From the IMG/VR virus record IMGVR_UViG_3300010885_047022, positions 62,001 through 126,000 of that record: 64,000 nucleotides of DNA; one strand, 5' to 3'. The position numbers were made by a program, and so were the translations under genes. This document shows, one piece after another, positions 54,033 to 61,901 of this stretch (positions are counted from its first letter, which is position 1; every line of letters starts with the position of its first letter). Below the pieces are notes generated by a model, which saw nothing but the letters and a program-made list of their open reading frames with translations, was not told the DNA's origin and searched no databases. The DNA is from a virus.

Positions 54033-57000
54033 TTATCCTCCAAAAAGATGATTATATTTATTTGGGCCCATTTGAGTATGGCCAATTTTTGCTCGATCTA
54101 GATTTCCTACAACTCCAGCGGTAGCTAATGGATCTTTTCTAAAAGAAGAAACTTGGCTGAATGCCCTACTTGAATCTTCCATTTGATCTGTAGTAATTGC
54201 CCTTTCAGTAGGCTGCCTATCTAGCGTTTCGTTGTACAGTTGTCTTTCTCTATGTTTCTTATACATATAGTAACCAGCTGCAGCTACACCCACTCCTAAA
54301 GCGCCATATCCCAATTTTGCTTTATGGGATGCGTAGAACTCTGCCATTTTATTGATTTCAAGACCAGATTTACCTCGACGAATATTTTTTGTTATTGCTA
54401 AATTAGTAGATTTATCAGAACCCATTATTTCAGCTATTTCATTTGCATTTTTAACTGATCGAGATAATTTAGCTCCGCTTTTATCTACTATAACTTCTTC
54501 TGCTTTCTCTAAATCTTTTGTTTTACCAGCAATGTCTACTGCTTTTCTATCCATATAATTATTGATAACTACAACATCAGAGGTATGCCCAGTTGTTGCT
54601 ATTGATCCAGTTCTGATATTAAGAAGAACGTCGTTAGATATTGGAGTTCCAGATTGTTCAAGGCTTGATATTATTTCAGCTGAAGCATCGCCTGCGTGAC
54701 CAAAAATAATTCCTTTATCCATTATCCCTTCAGTCATGGACTCAATATGAGGCGTTAGTCCTTGGCTAGTATTTTTTGCTGCGTTTACATTATTAATCGC
54801 TTCAGTAATAGACGCATTAAAATCTGCTTCTTTTACCCCTGTTATTCTTGAAACTTCATTTTTATCCCCCATAATGTCAAGAAGATGTCCACTAAAAATT
54901 TTAGTTTCATCATGAACCATTTGTCTATCTGCTAACCATACCGCATTTACAGTATCACCCTCTTGCCTTCTGGCTATTGAAAGACCAGTATGCGCAATTG
55001 TTGTTTCGGTTTTCCCTAAAGAAGCTTGCGTTCTACTGAATGCTTCTTGTAAGATTTCTGGAGGCAACATCATTTTTGGAATTTCAGTAGTTGAGTCTAG
55101 AGCATTTAAAAGTTTTACTTCTTTTTGAGAATGAAAAAATGTCATTCCTAATTCTGCTGTTAAATTAGATTTAGCAGAGTGGGCAATGTGTTCTGCAGTA
55201 TATCCAGCTGCTGCGCCTGCACGATTTGCCTCATGTCCAATTTTAGCAGTTGCATTTGCCATAATTGTAGAATATGCTCTGTCATCCATAGATAAAATAT
55301 GTGCGTATGGGTCACCAACTTTAGCAAATGCGTTTGCTACATCGGATGCCTGCTTTAAACTGTAATCATTTAACCCCGATTGAAATACTGACTGTATTGG
55401 GGCCTTACCTCGCGCGAGTCTCATTTGGTCTCCATAGGATAGCCCCGTACCAAATTCTCGATAAGTAGTACCGAATGTTTCAGTTAGATCTTTAGCTGTC
55501 ATGCTATTTGCATTTACGGCTTGCATTGACCTTGAGATATGAATTAATTCATCAGCTTTTGAAGCTCTTTGAATGCTAATGCTTGTGTCAACAATTGCCT
55601 CTGCTGCTAAATTTCTTACGCCAGTATGTTTTACCCCTCCAACAACAAGATCACCTAAATTTGTTCTTGATCTTGCAGATTTAAGTATTTGATCAATAAC
55701 ATTTCCAGCGTGAGTTTCATCCACCAGTTGCTTTCCTTCACCAGTGATAAAATGATATCCCATTCCGTTATCGCCTTTAGTATATTCCAGAATACCTTTC
55801 TTGGTCATATCAGTTGCGCTAATTACATTGGCGCCCACTCTCTGATTAATATCTTCCGCAGATAATGAAAGTGATATTCCCTTTTTACCTTCTGCTGTAG
55901 TTAAATAATTAAAAACATTCTGAGACATGTGTTCAACGCTGGCTATATTGGTTGTTGGAGTTATAGCGGAAGACTGTAGAATTTTTGATCTGGCAAATGT
56001 ACCAAATTCACTTTTCTTCAATCCTTTTGCCATTGCTTGTTGTGTAGTCAAACTGCTAGCTTCATGCTCAGCCATTGCTTGTATTTTTAATTCTCCATTT
56101 TGAACATATCTAGCTATATGGGACTGTAAATGAACGTCTGTTTCAGCAATGTGAGAACCCTTAGTTATCAAATCAAATAAATTGTTTGCCTGTCCATCTT
56201 TTTCTATTAGTTCGAATAAATTAGTATTCAATGCGATGTTTTCAACGCTACCGTATGATGCAGATCCTCCAATATGGGTTCTTGCTAAAATCTCATGAGA
56301 AAATAAATTATTAACAAATGCCTTAGATCTTTCGCTTATGTCGGCATACTTTCCGGCATCAACGAGTTCTTGAACCTGACCCTGAAGATGTGATCGAGTA
56401 GCCTCCAAGGTATCTATCACATAATTTCCTTGGGCTCTTCTCTTTGCAAATTCGGTAAAAGCTTTATTTATTCCCGTGTGTTGCGCAAAACCTTCTTGTT
56501 TTATTGCGGTATCAATCATTTTGTCAATGTCAAAATTTATATTATGTCCAGCAACTCTGTCTGCTTCTAATAATTTGTTGAAAAATCTTTCAGTTGCATC
56601 TAGATAATTTTTTCCACCTTCACCCATTTCAGACAAGGGAATACCTTCTGCTTTTGCTAGGAATTCACTCAATGGACGAACTCCATCATTCATTGTAGTT
56701 ACCCTCAGCCCTGCCGTTTGAGGTGATTTAAACGCATACTGAAAATCCTTTAATTTAGTTATTGGATCCCTTAATGTTTCTGGCATGCTTATTTTTCCAG
56801 TATGATCCATGGTCATTTCAGCCATGGACATAGATCTAACATTTGAGAATTCAGTAACTCCTGTAGTTTCAACGTCAAATGTAAGTATCTTTAATTTTTT
56901 GCCTTGTGTTGGAGCCGATCCGAAAATTTTAGATGGTCCATTAACATTAGCATTTTCAAACAGATCTTTTACTGTGCCATGAGATAAAATACTTTGTCTT

Positions 57001-57554
57001 CCAACATTTAACGCATCCAATCCTTTTGCATCAGGATTAAAGTTAAGCATCATTCTATTTAAAAGGATTTGCATGGGATGAAGTTCACCTGTTTTTGTAC
57101 TTCTTAGTTGGTTAACTTCAAATTTATAAGCTTTACGATATAAGTTTGAACTTGGCATTTCTGCGGATGGTAGACCTTCTTTTTGAATAAGATGACCCAT
57201 TCTCAGAACATCATCTCTGTACTGCTTATATAGTCGATCTGCTACGTCTCTATTTAATACAGTTAAATCTATCTTACCTTGCTTTTCCATTAACTGAGCA
57301 TTTACTTTTAAACCTTTTGCGTGGTTAAGTTTATTACTCAAAGCTAAATGATAATCTTTTTCAAACTTTGCATATCTTCCAAGAAAATCTTGTTGTGTTC
57401 CAAAAATTTCTTCTAAAGAGTCAGCTGAAATTGCTCTTTGTTGAAAATATGAATTAGCAGTTATTGTACCTTTTCTATTTTTAACTTGGGCAATTTCGCC
57501 CATGCTTTTTACTAAGCGTTGCCTATTTGAAATCCCTCCTCTTAGAACAGACAT
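54033..57554 (-). CDS. Giant virion-type protein with DEDDh exonuclease domain (1,173 aa)
   Basis: Residues 222-480 contain the three DnaQ-like motifs in order: ILTFDVETTG (Asp 227, Glu 229), AGHNINFDID (His 337, Asp 342), VIDTLEATRSH near 381, and HIAETD (His 468, Asp 473). This indicates a 3'-5' exonuclease of the DEDDh type. The N-terminal 220 and C-terminal 690 residues are helical, Lys/Ala/Met-rich virion-like sequence, with a hydrophobic segment near residues 1,094-1,112 (YGALGVGVAAAGYYMY) before a basic tail. It starts ATG 57554, overlapping the previous stop. Normally replication exonucleases are small free-standing proteins; here the domain lies in the structural operon. Substrate unknown. 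Confidence 0.75.
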   Translation of the reverse strand: MSVLRGGISNRQRLVKSMGEIAQVKNRKGTITANSYFQQRAISADSLEEIFGTQQDFLGRYAKFEKDYHLALSNKLNHAKGLKVNAQLMEKQGKIDLTVLNRDVADRLYKQYRDDVLRMGHLIQKEGLPSAEMPSSNLYRKAYKFEVNQLRSTKTGELHPMQILLNRMMLNFNPDAKGLDALNVGRQSILSHGTVKDLFENANVNGPSKIFGSAPTQGKKLKILTFDVETTGVTEFSNVRSMSMAEMTMDHTGKISMPETLRDPITKLKDFQYAFKSPQTAGLRVTTMNDGVRPLSEFLAKAEGIPLSEMGEGGKNYLDATERFFNKLLEADRVAGHNINFDIDKMIDTAIKQEGFAQHTGINKAFTEFAKRRAQGNYVIDTLEATRSHLQGQVQELVDAGKYADISERSKAFVNNLFSHEILARTHIGGSASYGSVENIALNTNLFELIEKDGQANNLFDLITKGSHIAETDVHLQSHIARYVQNGELKIQAMAEHEASSLTTQQAMAKGLKKSEFGTFARSKILQSSAITPTTNIASVEHMSQNVFNYLTTAEGKKGISLSLSAEDINQRVGANVISATDMTKKGILEYTKGDNGMGYHFITGEGKQLVDETHAGNVIDQILKSARSRTNLGDLVVGGVKHTGVRNLAAEAIVDTSISIQRASKADELIHISRSMQAVNANSMTAKDLTETFGTTYREFGTGLSYGDQMRLARGKAPIQSVFQSGLNDYSLKQASDVANAFAKVGDPYAHILSMDDRAYSTIMANATAKIGHEANRAGAAAGYTAEHIAHSAKSNLTAELGMTFFHSQKEVKLLNALDSTTEIPKMMLPPEILQEAFSRTQASLGKTETTIAHTGLSIARRQEGDTVNAVWLADRQMVHDETKIFSGHLLDIMGDKNEVSRITGVKEADFNASITEAINNVNAAKNTSQGLTPHIESMTEGIMDKGIIFGHAGDASAEIISSLEQSGTPISNDVLLNIRTGSIATTGHTSDVVVINNYMDRKAVDIAGKTKDLEKAEEVIVDKSGAKLSRSVKNANEIAEIMGSDKSTNLAITKNIRRGKSGLEINKMAEFYASHKAKLGYGALGVGVAAAGYYMYKKHRERQLYNETLDRQPTERAITTDQMEDSSRAFSQVSSFRKDPLATAGVVGNLDRAKIGHTQMGPNKYNHLFGG

Positions 57555-58267
57555 CAGCTATCTTTATCTTCTTCTATTGTGATGTAATCATCTTTTTCAT
57601 AAGTACCAAGCTTCTTCTTAATAAGCTTTTCTCTTTCGATCTCAATATGCTGAACTTTATGAATAATGTCTGAAATTGCTTGAGCTGTATCAAGTTGAGT
57701 CTGCCCAATTTTTGCCTTAGCTTCTCTAGTTGCCAATAGTTGATTGCGCAAATCTTTTCTACGCTTATGCAAACGATCTTCTAATTCTACGGCTAAGTGA
57801 AGTTCTTTTTTGATGATTGGTTGGCCCTGATGGTCAATGCCAATAATGTTTTCTTGAATGAAATGTTCTTTTGCAAGTAATTTAGTTTTACGAATGTATT
57901 GAACTTCTTGATCCACTAGATCTCTAATCATAGATACTTCAACTAAGTTATCAGCTTGTACATCAAGTTGTTCCATGTATTCTGCTGTGAACTGGGCAAC
58001 TATTGACATTTCGATAGGACATGGATTACCCTTAGGTGCAAGATTCTCCTTGAGTAGCGGGCATGTATCTGCGAATGTACACTTAGTTGCTTCGCAGTTC
58101 ATGGGGATGGAGGAGAACATTGAAGTCCTAGTTTTTTGCGGACGAACTAATTCAACTGCCCTATTTTTTTCATCATCAGTCCATGTTTCAGGAAAAAAAA
58201 GATCTGGTCGTAAAGACTCAAACTGTTTCAGGAAATCACTTTTACTTGCTTTTTCTATATTAGACAT
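57554..58267 (-). CDS. Cys-cluster helical protein (237 aa)
   Basis: Four cysteines (58, 63, 69 and 83) in a C-x4-C-x5-C-x13-C arrangement suggest a bound metal or Fe-S cluster. The remainder is helical with a coiled-coil-like charged C-terminal half (residues 95-230). It is encoded a few genes before the terminase, in the same transcript, so a DNA-packaging or small-terminase role is conceivable but not demonstrated. The start ATG 58267 overlaps the stop of the 56-residue zinc-ribbon gene. Confidence 0.6.
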   Translation of the reverse strand: MSNIEKASKSDFLKQFESLRPDLFFPETWTDDEKNRAVELVRPQKTRTSMFSSIPMNCEATKCTFADTCPLLKENLAPKGNPCPIEMSIVAQFTAEYMEQLDVQADNLVEVSMIRDLVDQEVQYIRKTKLLAKEHFIQENIIGIDHQGQPIIKKELHLAVELEDRLHKRRKDLRNQLLATREAKAKIGQTQLDTAQAISDIIHKVQHIEIEREKLIKKKLGTYEKDDYITIEEDKDS

Positions 58268-58430
58268 TTAAATCAATCCATTCGGTACTATAGGAACTAT
58301 CTGAATAAAACCTTTGTATAGTGACACTCTTGCAATGAGAACAATAATCATCGCGAACTAAACAGTCACTTTTGAAATCATAATATTCGCTAACTGTTTC
58401 AGTTTTTTTGTCACATCTAGGACAATTCAT
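58260..58430 (-). CDS. Small zinc-ribbon protein (56 aa)
   Basis: A short gene not obvious from size alone: MNCPRCDKK, an intervening stretch, then DCLVRDDYCSHCK. Cysteines 3, 6, 30 and 33 form a zinc-ribbon pair of CxxC knuckles. ATG 58430 overlaps the end of the 137-residue gene by 14 bases, and its stop overlaps the next ATG by eight, so translation should be coupled. The dense overlaps and two intact CxxC pairs support that it is real. Confidence 0.65.
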   Translation of the reverse strand: MNCPRCDKKTETVSEYYDFKSDCLVRDDYCSHCKSVTIQRFYSDSSYSTEWIDLNV

Positions 58431-58830
58431 CCAAGGCTTTCATTAAACCTTTTTGCAGTTTGCCTGCGAGGTCTGCGTTCTGTGCCGCATTAAAAAAAAT
58501 TCCAATTTCTCTAATTTCATCAGAGTTTAAATACGAAGATAATTTATATCTTGCGCCTTTGCATACTTCACAATAAGTTTCTTGGACTTCATTATAACAG
58601 ATGCATTTTTCTATAATATCAAAAAATTCTAAAGACTGAGCTATTTCAAACCATTTGTTTTTAAATAACTTTTTAGTCTGTTCTTTATAGGCCCTCAATT
58701 TATGGGAATCACTTGATAATAATGTTCCCATATCTAAGGAATGTTTCATGAGATCATTAATACTTTTATATAAAAAATTAGCTAGCTGAAAATCACCATT
58801 AACATCTGTAAATTTTTTCCAATCATTCAT
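58417..58830 (-). CDS. Helical protein with Cys knuckles (137 aa)
   Basis: A 137-residue helical protein in which cysteines 76, 78, 87 and 90 (KCICYN and YCEVCKG) make a compact metal-binding site. The C-terminal helix (AADLAGKLQKGLMKALDEL type) is amphipathic. It is the first of three overlapping Cys-containing genes. Function unknown; such proteins may regulate late gene expression or bind nucleic acid. Confidence 0.55.
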   Translation of the reverse strand: MNDWKKFTDVNGDFQLANFLYKSINDLMKHSLDMGTLLSSDSHKLRAYKEQTKKLFKNKWFEIAQSLEFFDIIEKCICYNEVQETYCEVCKGARYKLSSYLNSDEIREIGIFFNAAQNADLAGKLQKGLMKALDELS

Positions 58831-58854
58831 AACATACTACATCTTTCTTTTTAA

Positions 58855-59133
58855 TTAAACGTATCTTCCAGACCCCTTAGGAGTAGACACTGGATTTATC
58901 GCACCGGCTCTTCTTTTATTAGCCATCATCATTCCTCCGACAGCTCCACCACCCATAGCGTACCTAGCACCCACTTGCATTTGTCTAGCTCTAATCATTT
59001 CATTATGACCTTTGCCAGCTAGTGCTGCTGCATTTTTTATTTTTTCTGCGCCTTTTGCTCCTGATCCCAGGTACTTTACAGCTCTTTCCGAATCCATCAT
59101 TAAGGCTTTTCCTATAGTATTTTTCCAACCCAT
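58855..59133 (-). CDS. Small basic Gly/Ala/Met-rich protein C (92 aa)
   Basis: A 92-residue protein with a basic N-terminal half, a Gly/Ala/Met-rich segment with the motif RQMQVGARYAMGGGAVGG (about residues 49-66) and a C-terminal GSGRYV. The previous gene product has the matching RQAQVGMRYAGGAVG, so they are paralogues. ATG 59133 overlaps the previous stop. Possible membrane-inserting or DNA-binding virion peptide; not recognised. Confidence 0.5.
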   Translation of the reverse strand: MGWKNTIGKALMMDSERAVKYLGSGAKGAEKIKNAAALAGKGHNEMIRARQMQVGARYAMGGGAVGGMMMANKRRAGAINPVSTPKGSGRYV

Positions 59134-59483
59134 TATGCGAACCTGCCTACGCCTCTACCGGTTTGCATCGGTCCACGATATGATGTACGAGATTGATTAG
59201 AATTAGGTCTCATGGCCATTGCTCCGGCAATTCCAACTGCACCACCTGCGTATCTCATTCCAACTTGTGCTTGTCTTAGAGAAATAGTTGCTGCTTTATG
59301 TTTTGCAGCAAACTCAGCACTGTATCTAGCTGTACTAGCAGTTGTTGCCATCCTTTTTTCGGCCATTCTACCTAATTTTCCAGCACCTCTTGATCCTCTT
59401 TCGATAAAAGCAGTAGCTCTTCCTACCCCCATACCTGGGACTCTTTCAGCTAGTCTACTAAATATTTCGCCATAAGCTGCCAT
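59133..59483 (-). CDS. Small basic Gly/Ala-rich protein B (116 aa)
   Basis: Paralogue of the next 92-residue protein: both have RQ(A/M)QVG(M/A)RYA then a Gly/Ala run and end in G(R/S)-G-RF/Y. The N-terminal half is a helix-rich basic stretch (RLAERVPGMGVGRATAFIERG). It is in a tight run with two other basic Gly/Ala-rich genes. The role is unknown but virion association is likely by location. Confidence 0.5.
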   Translation of the reverse strand: MAAYGEIFSRLAERVPGMGVGRATAFIERGSRGAGKLGRMAEKRMATTASTARYSAEFAAKHKAATISLRQAQVGMRYAGGAVGIAGAMAMRPNSNQSRTSYRGPMQTGRGVGRFA

Positions 59484-59485
59484 AA

Positions 59486-59773
59486 TTATCTCCCGTACAT
59501 TCCGGTAGGTCTACCACCTGCAAATTTATCTGTACCACGACCCCTACGGCCCTTCATCGCATATCCTCCAAGAGAAGCAGCGCCTAAGCCCATAGCTCCA
59601 GCTCTTCCGGGATGCTTCATAGCGTACTGCGCCATTCTGCTATTTTTAGCAAAGGATCTAACTCCTGATGAGGCGCCTGAGGCTGCGTCAGTCATTCCCT
59701 TAGACGTCATTTTTGAAGCCTTTGCGTGATAAGTTTGCTTTAGCCAACCTGTTGGACTTTTTTTAAGTGGCAT
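59486..59773 (-). CDS. Small basic Gly/Ala-rich protein A (95 aa)
   Basis: A strongly basic protein (many Lys, Arg and Gly) with a Gly/Ala/Met-rich hydrophobic segment at about residues 56-70 (HPGRAGAMGLGAASLGGYAM) and an Arg/Gly C-terminal tail (KGRRGRGTDKF). It resembles the two following genes in plan, not in detailed sequence. It starts at ATG 59773, 13 bases after the Clp-like gene. Confidence 0.5.
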   Translation of the reverse strand: MPLKKSPTGWLKQTYHAKASKMTSKGMTDAASGASSGVRSFAKNSRMAQYAMKHPGRAGAMGLGAASLGGYAMKGRRGRGTDKFAGGRPTGMYGR

Positions 59774-59786
59774 AGTAATTCTCCTA

Positions 59787-61205
59787 TTAAGATGTTTGAG
59801 ATCGTATTCTTTTTATTGGTTTTTGCATGTCAAAAGTAAAGCTTTTATTAACATAGTCGATATGGAATATAGTACCTTTAGGTACGTTGCTATGCACAAT
59901 TGTTTTCGCTAAAGGTGTTTCTATAACATCTCTTCTTACTTGAGCTATGCCACGAGCACCTTTGATGGTATCGATTCCACGTTCAATGAGACCATCAATC
60001 ACGTTATCAGTATAGGAGACAGAGATTCCCTTTTTGGAGAGCTTATCCGCAATCACAGACATCTCTAATTCAGCTATCTTTTCGCAATCCTGTCGATTCA
60101 AGTGATTAAAAACAACTATTTTATCTATTCTATTAATAAACTCTGGTCTGAAATATTTATCAATCGCTTGATGGGTATTTCTTTCCACGATAGATCTAAC
60201 TGGTATCTCTGAAGTCTGACGCTCAAAGACAATGCTTCTAGCAAATCCTGTTCCAGTAGAAATTAAATTATCAACTGTTTTCTCATTGCCTAAATTGGTT
60301 GTCATGATAATGATTGTATTTCTAAAATCTACTGGTTCACCTTTATTATCTGTAACTATTCCCTCATCAAATATTCTCAAGAATGTATTCCAAATATCTT
60401 GATGTGCCTTTTCAACTTCATCTATTAAAACAACTGAGTAAGGATTTTTCTTAACTTGATTAGTTAACTGCCCGCCTTCGTCGTGACCGATGTAACCTGG
60501 AGGAGAACCTAATAGCTTTTGGTTCTCATGCTTATGCTGGAACTCTCCACAGTCCATTCTTACTATCTGAGAGTCGCCACCAAACATATAATTATTCAGC
60601 ATGTTTGCTAAGTGTGTTTTTCCAACACCGGAAGAACCCGCAAATAAGAATACTCCTAATGGTCTATTGGAATCATGCAAATCAGCCTGTGATCTAAATA
60701 AAGCTGAAACTATTTCTTCTATTGCCTGATCCTGACCTATCACATTTGATTTCAAGAATCCCTCTAATCCTAAAAACTTTTGTTTTGGAATCTTTTTATT
60801 CTTTGGAATAACCTCTTTGACTGTTTTTCTTTTAACATTTCTTTGGGCTTCTTGTAAAAATTTCTTTACTTCATTAAGATCATAATCTTCATCCTCAGGA
60901 GAAATCTCTAATGGGGCAGTCGAATAAGCGATGCTCACCCAGTAATCGATATCTAAACCAGGATTAAGCATAACACATCCTGCGTAGATTGCTTCGAGAG
61001 CTCTTTCTGCGGCTGTACGAGACATTGCGTTTAACGAAGACGCAACATCAGTATTTAAATTAAAAACTACATACTGTAAAACTTGCTTGCGAAGATCTTT
61101 GCTTTTTTTATGTTTAATGACAAATGCTTCTACATCTTCAGTGGGAATGATTTTAAATTTTACGTTAGCGTGCAACTCGGGTACAAAGATTTGGTATATC
61201 TGCAT
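59787..61205 (-). CDS. Clp-like AAA+ ATPase with phage-type N-terminal domain (472 aa)
   Basis: Residues about 145-470 match the second AAA+ ring of ClpA/ClpB: NVIGQDQAIEEIVSA, Walker A GSSGVGKT (190-197), pore loop GYIG (237-240), Walker B VVLIDE (258-263), sensor IIIMTTN and RPEFINRID. Only one AAA+ module is present, and residues 1-130 are not a Clp N-domain; they form a helical phage-type domain. The start is ATG 61205 (MQIYQIFVPEL) preceded by AAAGAAG; an upstream GTG lacks a site. A ClpP-binding (L/I/V)GF tripeptide is not evident, so it may unfold or assemble virion proteins rather than feed ClpP. Confidence 0.8.
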   Translation of the reverse strand: MQIYQIFVPELHANVKFKIIPTEDVEAFVIKHKKSKDLRKQVLQYVVFNLNTDVASSLNAMSRTAAERALEAIYAGCVMLNPGLDIDYWVSIAYSTAPLEISPEDEDYDLNEVKKFLQEAQRNVKRKTVKEVIPKNKKIPKQKFLGLEGFLKSNVIGQDQAIEEIVSALFRSQADLHDSNRPLGVFLFAGSSGVGKTHLANMLNNYMFGGDSQIVRMDCGEFQHKHENQKLLGSPPGYIGHDEGGQLTNQVKKNPYSVVLIDEVEKAHQDIWNTFLRIFDEGIVTDNKGEPVDFRNTIIIMTTNLGNEKTVDNLISTGTGFARSIVFERQTSEIPVRSIVERNTHQAIDKYFRPEFINRIDKIVVFNHLNRQDCEKIAELEMSVIADKLSKKGISVSYTDNVIDGLIERGIDTIKGARGIAQVRRDVIETPLAKTIVHSNVPKGTIFHIDYVNKSFTFDMQKPIKRIRSQTS

Positions 61206-61230
61206 TAGCAACTTCTTTCTTTTATCTTGC

Positions 61231-61308
61231 ACATATAAGTATATAGGATAATATTATTATATATTAACATATAAGAATATATTATTATATGTTAACATAT
61301 AAGTATAT
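61231..61308. repeat. AT-rich repeats with an 18-bp palindrome upstream of the Clp-like gene
   Basis: Three copies of ACATATAAG(T/A)ATATA lie at 61231-61244, 61267-61280 and 61295-61308. The last two are 28 bases apart and extended. TTATATGTTAACATATAA (61285-61302) is a perfect 18-bp palindrome with a one-base variant at 61257-61274. TATAAT-like hexamers occur on the minus strand between them. The layout fits an operator-promoter array controlling the virion operon, which is an inference. Confidence 0.6.
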
Positions 61309-61314
61309 AGTAAA

Positions 61315-61337
61315 GGGGGGAAGGGGGGAAGGGGGGG
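61315..61337 (+). other. G-rich tract with quadruplex potential
   Basis: Three G runs of 6, 6 and 7 bases separated by AA lie on the plus strand. Because runs of six can supply two G-triplets, a four-stranded G-quadruplex is possible. The minus-strand transcript would carry the C-rich complement, and the quadruplex would form on its template strand. Confidence 0.6.
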
Positions 61338-61341
61338 TTAT

Positions 61342-61378
61342 GGCTAGCTTATCACACGAAATCAAGTCGTGTCTAGCC
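61342..61378 (-). other. Bulged hairpin directly after the 53-residue gene
   Basis: On the minus strand GGCTAG then ACACGA pair with TCGTGT and CTAGCC, leaving a seven-base loop and a six-base bulge (GATAAG) on one side. It begins at the base after the stop codon at 61379. No T run follows, so it is not a normal terminator; a C-rich tract comes next. Confidence 0.55.
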
Positions 61379-61540
61379 TCAGTCATTTTTCTTGTAATCT
61401 TCTATGCTAGGATGATCTTCTATGCACGGCCCTGCGAAAGACCAGTACTTAATTAGGTCAATTGGTCTATTAAATCTTTTATTTAATAAGTACAACGCCA
61501 ACTGAAATTCTTCTTTTTGTTGTTCTTGCGACTTGCTCAT
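61379..61540 (-). CDS. Small hypothetical protein, first gene of the leftward operon (53 aa)
   Basis: Starting at ATG 61540 with a perfect TAAGGAGAT site upstream, this gene encodes MSKSQEQQKEEFQLALYLLN followed by a short helical tail rich in Lys, Asp and Glu and ending in KKND. It has a promoter with an extended -10 box 30 bases upstream. It is the first reading frame of the leftward virion operon. No family is recognised; its size and place suggest a regulator or anti-host peptide, which is speculation. Confidence 0.65.
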   Translation of the reverse strand: MSKSQEQQKEEFQLALYLLNKRFNRPIDLIKYWSFAGPCIEDHPSIEDYKKND

Positions 61541-61561
61541 TCAATCTCCTTAAGATATAAT
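61533..61561 (+). promoter_or_regulatory. Plus-strand promoter candidate for the recA operon
   Basis: TATAAT (61556-61561) follows TTGCTC (61533-61538) with a 17-base spacer. The -35 box is a partial match. It would start transcription near 61569, before the small gene that precedes recA, and lies inside the divergent promoter region. Confidence 0.45.
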
Positions 61562-61571
61562 ATATATATCA

Positions 61572-61580
61572 ATTATACCA
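61572..61580 (-). promoter_or_regulatory. Minus-strand extended -10 promoter for the leftward operon
   Basis: The minus strand reads TGGTATAAT (61580-61572), a perfect extended -10 sequence. The predicted start near 61565 gives a 25-base leader to the 53-residue gene with its TAAGGAGAT ribosome binding site. It overlaps the opposing promoter for the recA operon. Confidence 0.6.
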
Positions 61581-61601
61581 TTATTGAAAGGTTATTACCA
61601 G

Positions 61602-61901
61602 GTGGAATACCCCCAGCATAACGAAACAAATTCTATTCCTAATAAAACACCAAAACCAGTGGACATCAAAGAAGTGAATCGCGCATTAATAGTCTTACGT
61701 GAAAACTCAATCTCAATGCTCGACTTAATCGAAAAAGATCTTTATGATTTTTATTCAACGGATGTAGAAGTTATCAAGTTTGTTGATAAAGAACTTATGA
61801 AAAAAATTGTTCAATTCAAGCAAGATGTCAAGAACATTGTTGTATACTCTAAGAACCTGCAGACGATGCATGAAGAACAAGGAAGATTATTCTATGACTG
61901 A
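61602..61901 (+). CDS. Small helical protein upstream of recA (99 aa)
   Basis: I choose GTG 61602, because GAAAGG lies upstream at a good distance, while an earlier TTG start would place this site inside the gene. The product is helical and mildly acidic with a central amphipathic segment (ISMLDLIEKDLYDFYSTDVE) and a Lys-rich region. Its stop overlaps the recA ATG (ATGACTGA), so the two are coupled. A RecA-partner role is possible from position only. Confidence 0.6.
   Translation: MEYPQHNETNSIPNKTPKPVDIKEVNRALIVLRENSISMLDLIEKDLYDFYSTDVEVIKFVDKELMKKIVQFKQDVKNIVVYSKNLQTMHEEQGRLFYD

Noticed and set aside
59787-61232. Start of the Clp-like gene at GTG 61232
   Set aside because: No ribosome binding site precedes it, whereas ATG 61205 has AAAGAAG upstream.
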